DNA of 64,000 nucleotides from Sphingobacterium spiritivorum (GCF_016724845.1 NZ_CP068082.1:3038001-3102000), one strand, 5' to 3'. Positions 1 through 9,584 are shown, counted from the stretch's first letter. Notes: a model not told the origin generated them from the letters alone. Program-made: numbers and translations.

Positions 1-129
1 GCTGTTGTTTAGTGATTTTGTTAACGAAGAAAGTTCTTCCTTAGCAACACGCAATTTTTCTAAAATAATGCTTTTGAACTCTTGCAGTTCTACATCGCTG
101 TAGCGAGTTTTTTCTGTGTTATCTGCCAT
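1..129 (-). CDS. TraR/DksA-type zinc finger regulator (5' part only)
   Basis: Only the first 43 codons lie in the window; the gene runs off the left edge. The peptide begins MADNTEKTRYSDVELQEF and continues as a charged helix, which resembles the N-terminus of the DksA/TraR-like proteins that commonly follow ileS in Bacteroidota. Such proteins are thought to act on RNA polymerase during starvation. The C4 zinc finger that would confirm this is outside the window. Its ATG starts 3 bases after the ileS stop, so the two are very probably co-transcribed. Identification rests on the N-terminus and gene order alone. Confidence 0.7.
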   Translation of the reverse strand, partial: MADNTEKTRYSDVELQEFKSIILEKLRVAKEELSSLTKSLNNS

Positions 130-132
130 AAT

Positions 133-3100
133 TTAAACTTTTACGATTAATACTGTTAGTTCTTTTTCGTCAATTTCTATTTTGTCTCCTGATGTAAGAG
201 TTTCTTCAAAATCCAGTGTATCTGCCAGAATTTCAGCGCAAATATACGATAAATTTTCTGTGGCTGCAGCAGTTATTTCCGCATCTGAAGTTAAGGTTAC
301 TTTAATTCTGTCTGTCACTTCCAGTCCTTTGTCTTTTCTCAGATTCTGAAGTCTGTTAATCAGTTCACGGGATAACCCTTCTTTTTTCAATGCTTCCGTG
401 ATATGTACATCCAATGCAACAGTTAATTTACCCAGATTAGCCACTTGCCATCCTTCCACATCTTCGGCAATGATTTCCACATCTTCCGTCGTAATGGTAT
501 AAGGAGTATCTGCTAATGCAATTGATCCTTCTTTTTCCAGTGCACTTATAAGTTCGGGAGTCAGATTATTAATTGCCGTTGTTACTAACTTCATATCCTT
601 ACCAACTTTCGAGCCAAGAGCTTTGAAATTGGGTTTTATTTTTTTCTTAATAATACCGGTTGTGTCTGTGATAAACTCGATATCTTTTATATTCGTCTCA
701 GAAAGAATAAGATCCTTTACTTTTTCGACTTTTTCCTGAAACGCATTATCCAGTGCCGGAACAAGTATTTTATTCAGCGGCTGGCGTACATTAATACCTG
801 TTTTCTTTCTTAACGATAAGGTCAATGATGAGATATCCTGTGCAAGAGCCATTCTCTCTTCCAGATCCCGATCTACCAAATGATCGTGGTATTCCGGGAA
901 ATTAGCCAGATGTACAGACTCAACGGTTTCTTTTTTCGTTACTTCATTCAGATCCAGAAATAAACGATCTGAGAAGAACGGAGAGATCGGAGACATCAGT
1001 TTGGCTATCGTATTCAGACAGGTGTACAGCGTCTGATAAGCCGATATTTTGTCTTCAGAATATTCACCCTTCCAGAAGCGTCTGCGACAAAGACGTACAT
1101 ACCAGTTGCTTAAGTGCTCATCCACAAAATTCTGAATTGCACGGGCAGCCTTTGTAGGTTCGTAGTCCGCCAGATATTCGTCTACTTCTTTCGTCAGGCT
1201 GTTTAACAGTGAAATAATCCAGCGATCTATTTCGGGACGGTTTTCAATTGCAATATCTGGTTCTGCGTATGCAAATTTGTCAATATTTGCATACAAAGCG
1301 AAGAACGCATAGGTATTATACAATGTTCCGAAGAATTTACGGCGTACTTCATCCAGTCCTTCAGTGTTGAATTTAAGGTTATCCCACGGAGCGGCATTAC
1401 TGATCATATACCAACGCGTAGCATCAGCACTGTAATGGTCGATTGTCGCAAAAGGATCTACCCCGTTACCGAGACGCTTGGACATTTTATTGCCGTTTTT
1501 GTCCAGTACCAGTCCATTAGAAACTACATTCCTGAAGGCCACGGATTTACGCAGCATTGTAGAAATAGCATGAAGGGTAAAAAACCATCCACGGGTCTGA
1601 TCAACACCCTCTGCAATGAAATCTGCAGGGAATGCGGATTCAAAGCCCTCTTTGAACGGGTATTCTTCACCACGAGCCAGCTTGTCGTGATCCAGTCCCC
1701 ATTGTGCATAAGGCATTGCTCCGGAATCAAACCATACATCGATCAGATCGGGTTCGCGGAACAACTTCTGACCGCCATCAGATACCAATACGATATCATC
1801 TACATAAGGACGGTGTAAGTCCAGCGTTTCGGTACCGAACTTATCCAGATAAGCTTTATTTTTTGCTTTTTCATCTTCCGATAGCACTGCTGAAGTCAAC
1901 GATGCTTCCAGTAGTGATCTTAACTCCGGAAGTGAACCTATGCAGATTTCTTCGTTCTCATCTTCAGATCTCCAGATCGGAAGAGGTGTACCCCAGTAAC
2001 GTGAACGGGAAAGATTCCAGTCAACCAGGTTTTCCAGCCAGTTACCAAATCGTCCTGATCCGGTTGCTTCAGGTTTCCAGTTGATCGTTTTATTTAATGA
2101 TACCAGATCTTCTTTTACGGCAGTAGTACGGATAAACCAGCTATCCAGTGGATAGTACAAAACAGGTTTGTCTGTACGCCAGCAATGCGGATAGGTGTGC
2201 TCATATTTTTTTACATCAAATGCCTTGTTGTCCTCTTTCAGTTTGATGGCGATCAATACATCTGTAGGTCTGAAGTCTTTGTCTGCACGTACTGCATCCG
2301 AATAATATTCTTCTTTTACAAAACGTCCTGCAAAGTCAGTGATCTCTTTTACAAAACGACCTGTTCTGTCTACTGTAGGAACTTCCTTGCCATTTTCATC
2401 TTTTACCAGAATGCCGGGTACATCATTCTCTTTGGCGACTCTAAAGTCATCCGCACCGTAGGTAGGAGCAGCGTGTACGATACCTGTACCGTCTTCCGTT
2501 GTTACAAAATCGCCCGGAATGACACGGAAAGCTTTTTCCTGTAATTCTTCACTTGTGATGTAAGGCAGTAATTGTTCATAGCGTAAGCCTACCAGTTCTT
2601 CGCCGTTAAACTCTGCTGCAATTTCCCATGGAATGATTTTATCCCCTAATTTGTAATCCTGAAAGGAGGCATCTTTACCTTCAGCTTTAAAGTGTTTGGC
2701 AATCAGGTCTTTGGCCAGAATTACCGATACCGGGCTTCCTGTGTATTGGTTGAACGTTTTTATTTTGACATAAGAGATTTTCTTGCCAACTACAAGAGCC
2801 GTATTGGATGGCAACGTCCATGGTGTAGTAGTCCAGGCAATAAATGCCACATCTTCTACAGCATCTTCCACCAGTTTTTCCATTGCCGGGTGGATCTGAT
2901 CTTTGATCAGTCTGAATTCAGCAACGATTGTGGTGTCTTTTACATCTTTGTATGTTCCCGGCTGATTCAGTTCGTGAGAACTAAGTCCCGTTCCTGCAGC
3001 AGGTGAATAGGGTTGTATCGTATATCCTTTATATAAAAGTCCTTTTTTATACAGTTCCTTCAACAGATACCACAGCGTCTCAATGTATTCATTTTCATAA

Positions 3101-3546
3101 GTGATATATGGATTTTCAAGATCTACCCAATATCCCATTTTAATCGTAAGATCATTCCATACATCAGTGTATTTCATGACTTCTTTACGACAAGCCGCAT
3201 TGTATTCTTCTACAGATATTTTTTTACCAATATCTTCTTTTGTGATACCTAATGTTTTTTCGACAGCCAGTTCTATAGGAAGTCCATGGGTATCCCATCC
3301 TCCCTTACGTTTGACCTGATAACCTTTCAGGGTTTTATAGCGGCAGAAAATATCTTTGATAGAGCGAGCCATGGCATGGTGAATTCCGGGCATACCATTT
3401 GCAGACGGAGGTCCTTCATAAAAAGTATATGGTTTACTCGCTGGACGGTTACTAATACTTTTTTCAAAGATATTTTCACGTTCCCATCGTTCTAATATTT
3501 CTTTGCCGATCTCAGGCAAATTGAGCTGCTTATATTCCTTGTACAT
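133..3546 (-). CDS. ileS: Isoleucyl-tRNA synthetase, type 2
   Basis: Charges tRNA-Ile with isoleucine in the cytoplasm. The class I nucleotide-binding site is seen as GPPSANGMPGIHH near the N-terminus and as NKMSKRLGN at about residue 690. A long editing domain lies between them and an anticodon-binding domain follows. At about 1137 residues it is longer than the E. coli type (about 930), in line with type-2 enzymes. The signature normally read HxGH is here G-I-H-H, with first and third positions exchanged. I chose the ATG at 3546 because homologues begin at YKEYKQLNLP; an in-frame ATG at 3588 would add 14 residues. It is followed after 3 bases by the DksA-like gene. Confidence 0.97.
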   Translation of the reverse strand: MYKEYKQLNLPEIGKEILERWERENIFEKSISNRPASKPYTFYEGPPSANGMPGIHHAMARSIKDIFCRYKTLKGYQVKRKGGWDTHGLPIELAVEKTLGITKEDIGKKISVEEYNAACRKEVMKYTDVWNDLTIKMGYWVDLENPYITYENEYIETLWYLLKELYKKGLLYKGYTIQPYSPAAGTGLSSHELNQPGTYKDVKDTTIVAEFRLIKDQIHPAMEKLVEDAVEDVAFIAWTTTPWTLPSNTALVVGKKISYVKIKTFNQYTGSPVSVILAKDLIAKHFKAEGKDASFQDYKLGDKIIPWEIAAEFNGEELVGLRYEQLLPYITSEELQEKAFRVIPGDFVTTEDGTGIVHAAPTYGADDFRVAKENDVPGILVKDENGKEVPTVDRTGRFVKEITDFAGRFVKEEYYSDAVRADKDFRPTDVLIAIKLKEDNKAFDVKKYEHTYPHCWRTDKPVLYYPLDSWFIRTTAVKEDLVSLNKTINWKPEATGSGRFGNWLENLVDWNLSRSRYWGTPLPIWRSEDENEEICIGSLPELRSLLEASLTSAVLSEDEKAKNKAYLDKFGTETLDLHRPYVDDIVLVSDGGQKLFREPDLIDVWFDSGAMPYAQWGLDHDKLARGEEYPFKEGFESAFPADFIAEGVDQTRGWFFTLHAISTMLRKSVAFRNVVSNGLVLDKNGNKMSKRLGNGVDPFATIDHYSADATRWYMISNAAPWDNLKFNTEGLDEVRRKFFGTLYNTYAFFALYANIDKFAYAEPDIAIENRPEIDRWIISLLNSLTKEVDEYLADYEPTKAARAIQNFVDEHLSNWYVRLCRRRFWKGEYSEDKISAYQTLYTCLNTIAKLMSPISPFFSDRLFLDLNEVTKKETVESVHLANFPEYHDHLVDRDLEERMALAQDISSLTLSLRKKTGINVRQPLNKILVPALDNAFQEKVEKVKDLILSETNIKDIEFITDTTGIIKKKIKPNFKALGSKVGKDMKLVTTAINNLTPELISALEKEGSIALADTPYTITTEDVEIIAEDVEGWQVANLGKLTVALDVHITEALKKEGLSRELINRLQNLRKDKGLEVTDRIKVTLTSDAEITAAATENLSYICAEILADTLDFEETLTSGDKIEIDEKELTVLIVKV

Positions 3547-3756
3547 CAGTAATTTGTCTTCTGTTTTTAAGGTTGCAAATTTACGCATTTTTAATGAAAG
3601 GTGCTAAGTTTAGATGAATATCCATGAAAAAACAAATTATTAATAAAAACAAGGTGTTTTGCTGCGTTAAGCTAATCAGATAATTGATAATATTGCTTGA
3701 TAAACAGGGTTTTAAATCCTTTTATTTTTTGATAGACTGCGATGATATAAACGAAT

Positions 3757-3786
3757 AGCGCCCTGAATTTAAAAGTTCAGGGCGCT
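3757..3786 (-). terminator. Hairpin terminator after the iscA-type gene
   Basis: Perfect 11-bp arms AGCGCCCTGAA (3757-3767) and TTCAGGGCGCT (3776-3786) with an 8-base loop lie 24 bases beyond the stop of the minus-strand Fe-S carrier gene. The tract after it on the minus strand is only moderately T-rich. Confidence 0.75.
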
Positions 3787-3810
3787 GTTTATTTTATGTA
3801 AAATTACTTT

Positions 3811-4164
3811 TTATGCAGAAAATGAACTTCCACATCCGCAGGTACTGGTTGCATTGGGGTTGTTAAACGTAAATCCTCTTGCATCCAGACCATTTCTGAA
3901 ATCTACTTCCATACCAGCCAGATATAAGCCGTGAGCTTTATTCATAAAAATACGGATCCCCTCGATCTCGTATTCAATATCTCCTTCTTTTTTTTGGTCA
4001 AAACCTAATATATAGCTCATGCCTGAGCATCCACCGCCTTCGACACCAACACGTAAACCGAAGTCTTCCGAAATCTCTTGTTGGTCTCTTAACTTCTTTA
4101 ATTCCTTAACAGCACCTTCTGTCAGGGTAAGCGGAGCTTTCTCAACAATATTCTCTGTACTCAT
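3811..4164 (-). CDS. HesB/IscA-type iron-sulfur cluster assembly carrier
   Basis: A 117-residue A-type carrier that would hold and pass on Fe-S clusters to apoproteins in the cytoplasm. The three cluster-binding cysteines of the family are present: Cys46 in GGGCSG and Cys109 and Cys111 in the C-terminal TCGCGSSF motif. The length is normal. It stands alone, ended by a strong hairpin and divergent from the gene at 4263; no other isc or suf gene is in view, so the exact family name (IscA, SufA or ErpA) cannot be settled. A TAnnTTTG box lies 27 bases before the ATG. Confidence 0.93.
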   Translation of the reverse strand: MSTENIVEKAPLTLTEGAVKELKKLRDQQEISEDFGLRVGVEGGGCSGMSYILGFDQKKEGDIEYEIEGIRIFMNKAHGLYLAGMEVDFRNGLDARGFTFNNPNATSTCGCGSSFSA

Positions 4165-4190
4165 CGTTATTTATTTTAAAGTCAACTAAA

Positions 4191-4198
4191 CAAAAATA
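4191..4198 (-). promoter_or_regulatory. Putative -7 box for the IscA-type gene
   Basis: On the minus strand this reads TATTTTTG, a full match to the Bacteroidota TAnnTTTG -7 element, 27 bases before the ATG. No clear -33 TTTG element was found upstream, so it is a motif match only. Confidence 0.45.
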
Positions 4199-4262
4199 CA
4201 TATTTTTAGCCAGTTTTGTGATGGAACACAATTTTTGACACTTTGTAAACATTATAGGGAAT

Positions 4263-4799
4263 ATGGATTATATTGAATTTTTTAAGAATTTATTTTTAAT
4301 TGCTTTTGGCGTTTGCGCAGGATTAATCCTTGCATTCAGGCTTGTGTGGCCCAGGATAGAAGCTCTGATTATTAAAACAAAAATGCTGGATAAGAAAATG
4401 TCGGAGCAAAAGGGGAGTACAGGAGGAGAAAGAGAACAGTTAAAAGCCGGAGCATATGAAAGGTTGCTGTTGTTTACAAGCAGAATAGAACCCCGTAACT
4501 TAATCGCCCGTCATCTGGAGGATAATCAGCATGTGCGAACTTTGCAATTACGATTGATCCAGGAAGTGGAAAATGAATTTCAATATAATTTTACACAGCA
4601 GCTGTATGTTTCTGCAGATGCGTGGGAAGCTGTCAGACTGCTGAAAGAAAATACTGTGATTCTGTTGAATGATGCGATGAAAGATCATACAGATACTCAG
4701 GAAGTATATGCGGAAGAGGTCTTGAAATTTCTGAGTACTTTGCGTCCTGATCCTTACCAGACTACCCAATTGATTCTCAGGCAGGAAGCTAACCAATAA
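4263..4799 (+). CDS. Membrane-anchored conserved protein of unknown function
   Basis: 178 residues. One hydrophobic helix at about residues 8-30 (FLIAFGVCAGLILAFRL) is followed by a soluble, charged, mostly helical domain that contains a Q- and L-rich stretch with conserved-looking acidic and aromatic positions. It resembles an uncharacterised family restricted to Bacteroidota that I cannot tie to a function. The helix would anchor the rest to the inner membrane, facing the cytoplasm if the short N-terminus is outside. It is divergent from the Fe-S carrier and lies 178 bases before glyA. No catalytic motif was seen. Confidence 0.8.
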   Translation: MDYIEFFKNLFLIAFGVCAGLILAFRLVWPRIEALIIKTKMLDKKMSEQKGSTGGEREQLKAGAYERLLLFTSRIEPRNLIARHLEDNQHVRTLQLRLIQEVENEFQYNFTQQLYVSADAWEAVRLLKENTVILLNDAMKDHTDTQEVYAEEVLKFLSTLRPDPYQTTQLILRQEANQ

Positions 4800-4894
4800 A
4801 ACAGAGCCTTGCCGCTATTGGAGAAAATTCGTTAAAAGATGATTTTATGCCAAAATCAAAATTATTTTGAGGATTGATTGAAATAAATAAAATC

Positions 4895-4931
4895 TTGACA
4901 CTGAATATTTTTAAGTATTGTACTATATTTG
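4895..4931 (+). promoter_or_regulatory. Putative glyA promoter
   Basis: TTGACA at 4895-4900 and TATATTTG (TAnnTTTG) at 4924-4931 lie ahead of glyA. The 23-base gap is slightly longer than usual. Transcription would begin about 40 bases before the ATG. Confidence 0.5.
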
Positions 4932-4977
4932 CATTTTCAATCTAAAAGTATAATAATTCACTATTTAAAAGAATAAA

Positions 4978-6249
4978 ATGGAAAGAGATCAGGCCATATT
5001 TAATCTTATCAACGACGAGTTGAAGCGTCAGGAAGAGGGCATTGAATTAATTGCATCGGAAAACTTTGTTTCGAAGCAAGTTATGGAAGCGGCAGGTTCA
5101 GTATTGACCAACAAGTATGCAGAAGGCCTTCCGGGCAAAAGATACTATGGCGGATGCGAAGTCGTTGACGAAATTGAAACGATTGCCATCGATCGCGCAA
5201 AGCAATTGTTTGGTGCTGAATGGGTAAATGTTCAACCACATTCTGGAGCACAGGCGAATGCTGCGGTTTTCCTTGCTATTTTGAAACCGGGAGATAAGAT
5301 TTTAGGTTTTGATCTTTCTCACGGCGGACACCTTACTCACGGTTCTCCTGCAAACTTTTCAGGTAAATTGTATGAGCCTGTATTCTACGGTGTAGAAAAA
5401 GAAACAGGACTTATCGATTACAAACAGTTAGAAGAAACAGCACGTCGCGAAAAACCAAAAGTAATTATCTGTGGTGCTTCAGCGTATTCACGTGACTGGG
5501 ATTATGCACGTATTCGTAGCGTAGCGGATGAGATCGGAGCACTGGTTGTTGCTGATATCTCTCACCCTGCAGGATTGATCGCGCGTGGTTTGTTAAATGA
5601 TCCGCTTCCTCATTGTCATATCGTTACTACTACTACCCACAAAACACTTCGCGGACCACGTGGAGGAATGATTATGGTAGGGAAAGATTTCGAAAATCCC
5701 TGGGGAATCAAGACTCCGAAAGGAGAAATCCGTACGATTACCCAATTATTAGATCTGGCTGTATTCCCGGGTACACAGGGTGGACCATTAGAGCATACTA
5801 TCGCTGCAAAAGCTATTGCTTACGGAGAAGCATTATCTGATGATTATATGAACTACATCGTGCAGGTGAAGAAAAATGCTGCAGCCCTTGCTCAGTTTTT
5901 CGTAGAAAGAGATTACAATATTATTTCAGGTGGTACGGACAACCATTTAATGTTGGTTGATCTTCGTAATAAAGATATTTCAGGTAAAGAGGCTGAAGCT
6001 GTATTAGGTAAAGCCGGAATCACAACAAATAAAAACATGGTTCCTTTTGATACTCGTTCACCTTTCGTCACTTCAGGTGTACGTTTTGGTACTGCTGCTA
6101 TCACTACCCGGGGAATCAAGGAAACAGAAATTCTTCAGATCGGTGAATTGATCGACAGCGCGATCAACAACCATGCGAACGATGCTGAACTGGATAAAAT
6201 CCACAGCAAAGTGAGAGAAATGATGGCTGAATTTCCGCTTTACAAATAA
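4978..6249 (+). CDS. glyA: Serine hydroxymethyltransferase
   Basis: PLP enzyme that converts serine and tetrahydrofolate to glycine and 5,10-methylenetetrahydrofolate, the main source of one-carbon units. The 423-residue length is typical. The PLP lysine is Lys222 in [14 protein letters not shown]. The N-terminal block [11 protein letters not shown] and the GKRYYGGCE motif are intact. It is a single-gene unit with its own promoter-like element upstream and a strong rho-independent terminator directly after it. Confidence 0.98.
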   Translation: MERDQAIFNLINDELKRQEEGIELIASENFVSKQVMEAAGSVLTNKYAEGLPGKRYYGGCEVVDEIETIAIDRAKQLFGAEWVNVQPHSGAQANAAVFLAILKPGDKILGFDLSHGGHLTHGSPANFSGKLYEPVFYGVEKETGLIDYKQLEETARREKPKVIICGASAYSRDWDYARIRSVADEIGALVVADISHPAGLIARGLLNDPLPHCHIVTTTTHKTLRGPRGGMIMVGKDFENPWGIKTPKGEIRTITQLLDLAVFPGTQGGPLEHTIAAKAIAYGEALSDDYMNYIVQVKKNAAALAQFFVERDYNIISGGTDNHLMLVDLRNKDISGKEAEAVLGKAGITTNKNMVPFDTRSPFVTSGVRFGTAAITTRGIKETEILQIGELIDSAINNHANDAELDKIHSKVREMMAEFPLYK

Positions 6250-6272
6250 GAAATAGCGATACACGAATGAAA

Positions 6273-6304
6273 GAGGCATTGTAATACGTTACAATGCCTC
6301 TTTT
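6273..6304 (+). terminator. Rho-independent terminator of glyA
   Basis: Perfect 12-bp arms GAGGCATTGTAA (6273-6284) and TTACAATGCCTC (6289-6300) with loop TACG are followed by TTTT. It lies 24 bases past the glyA stop. Confidence 0.9.
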
Positions 6305-6355
6305 GCTAAAATACAAGTGTAAAGCAAATGTGAAGAAATGTTAAAAAACAGTTCT

Positions 6356-6363
6356 TAAATTTG
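6356..6363 (+). promoter_or_regulatory. Possible -7 box for the sigma factor gene
   Basis: TAAATTTG matches TAnnTTTG and lies about 140 bases before the ATG of the sigma factor gene, which would give a long leader. There is no clear -33 element, so this is a weak call. Confidence 0.3.
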
Positions 6364-6502
6364 AATAACCAATTATTTTCTTTTGATTTGAAGTATCAAA
6401 CAGAACAAAAAACTAAAATAAAATCGCCTATAGGGAAAATTTACTCTTAAAATTCAGTGCTTATTAATAGAATGCTAACTGTTAAATGTTGGGGAAAACG
6501 TT

Positions 6503-7096
6503 ATGAAACTATTAAATAAAAAGAAGAGTGATCAAGAGTTAATTCATGCTTATATAGGTGGTGATGAATCGGGTTTGGAAGTTTTGCTGGACCGTTATAA
6601 ATCAAAAATCTATACTTCTATTTATCTTCAGGTTAAGGATGAACATCTTGCAGAAGATATCTTTCAGGAAACCTTTATCAAGGTAATCAATACATTAAAG
6701 GCTGGTCGCTATAATGACGAGGGTAAGTTTTTACCCTGGGTTATGCGTATTGCGCACAATATGGTAATCGACCATTTCAGACGCGAAAAGAGAGCTCCTT
6801 CTGTTGTAAATGCAGATGGTTTCGATATTTTCGAAGTGCTTCAGTTTGCAGATGATAATGCAGAGTCCAGGATGGTGAAAAATCAACGTGATATCGACTT
6901 GCGTAAAATTATACAACTGTTGCCTGACGATCAGAAAGAGGTGCTGATTATGCGTCATTTCTGTGAGATGAGTTTTAAAGAGATTGCAGATATTACTGAA
7001 GTTAGTATCAATACGGCTTTAGGACGTATGCGCTACGCATTGAGCAATCTCAGACGAATGATTGAAGAACATAATATGATTCTTCAGACTGGATAA
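6503..7096 (+). CDS. ECF-type RNA polymerase sigma factor
   Basis: 197 residues with the two domains of group 4 sigma factors. Region 2 (about residues 25-95) includes DIFQETFIKV and the RIAHNMVIDHFRR helix, and region 4 (about 135-190) includes LPDDQKEVLIMRHFCEMSFKE with a helix-turn-helix. Regions 1 and 3 are absent. No anti-sigma factor gene follows, unlike many SusCD-linked ECF factors; it stands alone between two terminators. It would direct RNA polymerase to a regulon that cannot be named from the sequence. The ATG follows a weak purine-rich tract (GGGGAAAAC). Confidence 0.93.
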   Translation: MKLLNKKKSDQELIHAYIGGDESGLEVLLDRYKSKIYTSIYLQVKDEHLAEDIFQETFIKVINTLKAGRYNDEGKFLPWVMRIAHNMVIDHFRREKRAPSVVNADGFDIFEVLQFADDNAESRMVKNQRDIDLRKIIQLLPDDQKEVLIMRHFCEMSFKEIADITEVSINTALGRMRYALSNLRRMIEEHNMILQTG

Positions 7097-7144
7097 GAAT
7101 GTATTTCAGATATTAGTATTATTAAATATTTAATGATCAAGGTC

Positions 7145-7178
7145 CGTCCGGTTGATAATTCTGCCGGACGATTTTTTT
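7145..7178 (+). terminator. Rho-independent terminator of the sigma factor gene
   Basis: Arms CGTCCGG (7145-7151) and CCGGACG (7164-7170) with a 12-base loop are followed by ATTTTTTT. The hairpin starts 49 bases after the stop codon. Confidence 0.85.
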
Positions 7179-7368
7179 ACGTATCCTTTTATTTTCATCA
7201 TTTTCGGAATGGGACAAGATGAACATTCGTCATGTGTAACTCACAAGTAAGAGTTCTTTTTGAGACATTCTGTCATTTTTGTATCTTAGGGGTTGCAAAA
7301 GTTCCGATCTGTAAGGATTGGAATATGATTTGATAAGATTTAGATATAAACAGAAAAACAGAAAAGAT

Positions 7369-8061
7369 ATGTATATAATATTATTTGTGGGCATCATGAT
7401 TGTAAGTTTTGTTGTCCAGTGGAGATTTAAGAATAAGTTTAAGCAGTATTCGGAGACACCTTTATCCAGCGGGCTTTCCGGAAAAGAGATAGCACAAAAG
7501 ATGTTAAATGATAATGGTATTTATGATGTGCAGGTGATATCTGTGGACGGACAGCTGACTGACCATTATAATCCACAGAACAAAACTGTAAACCTCAGCC
7601 CTGAAGTGTACGAGGGTAGAAGTGTGGCTGCGGCAGCTGTTGCTGCCCATGAGTGCGGTCACGCCGTTCAGCATGCTACGGCTTATTCATGGCTGCAGTT
7701 CAGATCGGCGATGGTGCCGGTAGTGGGATTTGCATCTAAACTGACTTCCTGGATTCTGATGGCGGGTGTTATTATGTTTGCCATATCTAAGGGAGGTAAC
7801 TACTGGTTGCTTGCAATTGGTGTAGGTGCTTTGGCTATTACGACAGTATTTAGTTTTATCACTCTTCCAGTTGAGTTTGATGCTTCTAACCGTGCACTGG
7901 TCTGGTTGAATACCGCTGGTATTACGCATAGCAGGGAAGAACATGACGGAGCAAAAGATGCACTGAAGTGGGCTGCAATGACTTACGTAGTTGCTGCATT
8001 ATCTGCATTAGTCACGTTACTTTATTATGCGTCCATTCTGATGGGGGGACGAAGAGACTAA
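7369..8061 (+). CDS. Zinc metallopeptidase of the YugP type, membrane-bound
   Basis: About 230 residues. The zinc motif HECGH (residues 94-98) sits between hydrophobic segments: one at the N-terminus (about 2-16) and others in the C-terminal half (about 120-170 and 200-225). The arrangement fits the Bacillus YugP-like family of inner membrane metallopeptidases, whose substrates are not established. I chose the ATG at 7369 because a purine tract (AGAAAAG) precedes it and the hydrophobic N-terminus starts there; the longer frame would need a TTG at 7318. The gene is alone, with hairpins on both sides. Confidence 0.9.
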   Translation: MYIILFVGIMIVSFVVQWRFKNKFKQYSETPLSSGLSGKEIAQKMLNDNGIYDVQVISVDGQLTDHYNPQNKTVNLSPEVYEGRSVAAAAVAAHECGHAVQHATAYSWLQFRSAMVPVVGFASKLTSWILMAGVIMFAISKGGNYWLLAIGVGALAITTVFSFITLPVEFDASNRALVWLNTAGITHSREEHDGAKDALKWAAMTYVVAALSALVTLLYYASILMGGRRD

Positions 8062-8086
8062 ACTCCTTCATCGTTGTTTAATATTC

Positions 8087-8116
8087 AAAAGGCAAATTAC
8101 TATCATTTGCCTTTTT
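8087..8116 (+). terminator. Terminator after the metallopeptidase gene
   Basis: Arms AAAAGGCAAAT (8087-8097) and ATTTGCCTTTT (8105-8115) enclose a 7-base loop; the right arm ends in a run of T. Confidence 0.8.
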
Positions 8117-8207
8117 GTTTTCAAAACAGACAAGGGTTGATTGATACAGAGCTGGCCGAGGCAAATCTTTACGTGTAAAGTATGTTATTCATTTCAAGGC
8201 AATTTTG

Positions 8208-8215
8208 TAACTTTG
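8208..8215 (+). promoter_or_regulatory. Putative -7 box for ffh
   Basis: TAACTTTG is a full match to TAnnTTTG and lies 31 bases before the ffh ATG. No good -33 element was recognised. Confidence 0.45.
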
Positions 8216-8246
8216 TCCCTTATCAAGAAAAAGACTTTCAATTATC

Positions 8247-9584
8247 ATGTTTCAGAATCTTCAGGATAAACTAGATAGAGCCTTTAAAGTATTAAAAGGT
8301 CAGGGTAATATTACAGAAATCAACGTCGCGGAGACAATGAAGGAAATCCGTAAGGCCTTACTGGATGCGGATGTTAACTATAAAACAGCTAAGAGTTTTA
8401 CAGATGATGTAAAACAGAAAGCGCTTGGTCAGAATGTACTGACCAGTATTTCTCCGGGTCAGTTGCTGACCAAAATCATGAATGATGAGCTGACCGAACT
8501 TATGGGCGGTGCAGTTACGGAATTGGATATATCAAAAAATCCGACCGTTATCCTTATTGCTGGTCTTAACGGGGCAGGTAAAACTACCTTTTCAGGAAAG
8601 CTTGCCAATTATCTGAAAGATAAAAAAGGAAAAAAACCTTTGTTGGTTGCAGGTGACGTATATCGTCCTGCAGCGATTGACCAGTTGGAAGTGTTGGGTG
8701 GTCAGGTAGGTGTTCCTGTATTTGTGAATCGTGAATCTAATGATCCTATTGCTATTGCTCAGGCCGGTGTGGAAGAGGCAAAACGTAACGGTCATAATGT
8801 AGTGATCATCGATACGGCGGGACGTCTGGCTATTGATGAAGCACTGATGGTTGAAATTACTGCTGTAAAAGAAGCGACCAAACCTCAGGAGATCTTGTTT
8901 GTAGTGGATTCGATGACGGGACAGGACGCTGTGAATACGGCTAAGGCATTCAATGATCGTCTGGATTTTACAGGTGTGGTGCTGACTAAGTTAGACGGTG
9001 ATACCCGCGGTGGTGCGGCTTTATCTATTAAATCTGTTGTCAATAAGCCTATCAAGTTTATCGGTACAGGGGAGAAGATGGAAGCATTGGATGTCTTTTA
9101 TCCGGATCGTATGGCTTCCCGTATTCTGGGGATGGGTGACGTTGTATCTTTGGTAGAACGTGCTCAACAGCAATTTGATGAGAAACAGGCAGCCGAACTT
9201 CAGAAAAAGATTCGTAAGAATAAATTTGATTTCAATGACTTTAAATCCCAGATTCAACAGATCAAGAAAATGGGTAATATGAAAGATCTGATGGGCATGA
9301 TTCCGGGAGTAGGTAAGGCGCTGAAAGATGTAGAGGTAGATGATAATGCATTCAAGCCTATTGAAGCGATTATTGACTCTATGACTCCGTTTGAGCGTGA
9401 AAATCCGGATGCTATTGATCAGAAACGTCGTATTCGTATTGCCAAAGGATCCGGAACAGACATTAATGAAGTCAATAAACTGATGAAACAGTTTGGGGAT
9501 ATGCGTAAAGTAATGAAGCAGATGTCTAATCCGGCTATGGCTGCTAAAATGATGCGTAATATGCCTAAAATGCCGGGCAGATAG
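8247..9584 (+). CDS. ffh: Signal recognition particle GTPase (Ffh/SRP54)
   Basis: Binds signal sequences as they emerge from the ribosome and, with FtsY, delivers the ribosome to the SecYEG channel. All domains are present in 445 residues: the N helical bundle, the G domain with P-loop GLNGAGKTT (about 106-114), DTAGR and TKLDGD, and a methionine-rich M domain from about residue 300 that ends in AAKMMRNMPKMPGR. No 4.5S RNA gene was recognised in the window. It is a single-gene unit that ends in a long hairpin. Confidence 0.98.
   Translation: MFQNLQDKLDRAFKVLKGQGNITEINVAETMKEIRKALLDADVNYKTAKSFTDDVKQKALGQNVLTSISPGQLLTKIMNDELTELMGGAVTELDISKNPTVILIAGLNGAGKTTFSGKLANYLKDKKGKKPLLVAGDVYRPAAIDQLEVLGGQVGVPVFVNRESNDPIAIAQAGVEEAKRNGHNVVIIDTAGRLAIDEALMVEITAVKEATKPQEILFVVDSMTGQDAVNTAKAFNDRLDFTGVVLTKLDGDTRGGAALSIKSVVNKPIKFIGTGEKMEALDVFYPDRMASRILGMGDVVSLVERAQQQFDEKQAAELQKKIRKNKFDFNDFKSQIQQIKKMGNMKDLMGMIPGVGKALKDVEVDDNAFKPIEAIIDSMTPFERENPDAIDQKRRIRIAKGSGTDINEVNKLMKQFGDMRKVMKQMSNPAMAAKMMRNMPKMPGR

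Noticed and set aside
6250..6502. A glycine or other riboswitch around glyA and the sigma gene
   Set aside because: The only strong structure is the glyA terminator; no conserved aptamer-like arrangement could be identified by eye.
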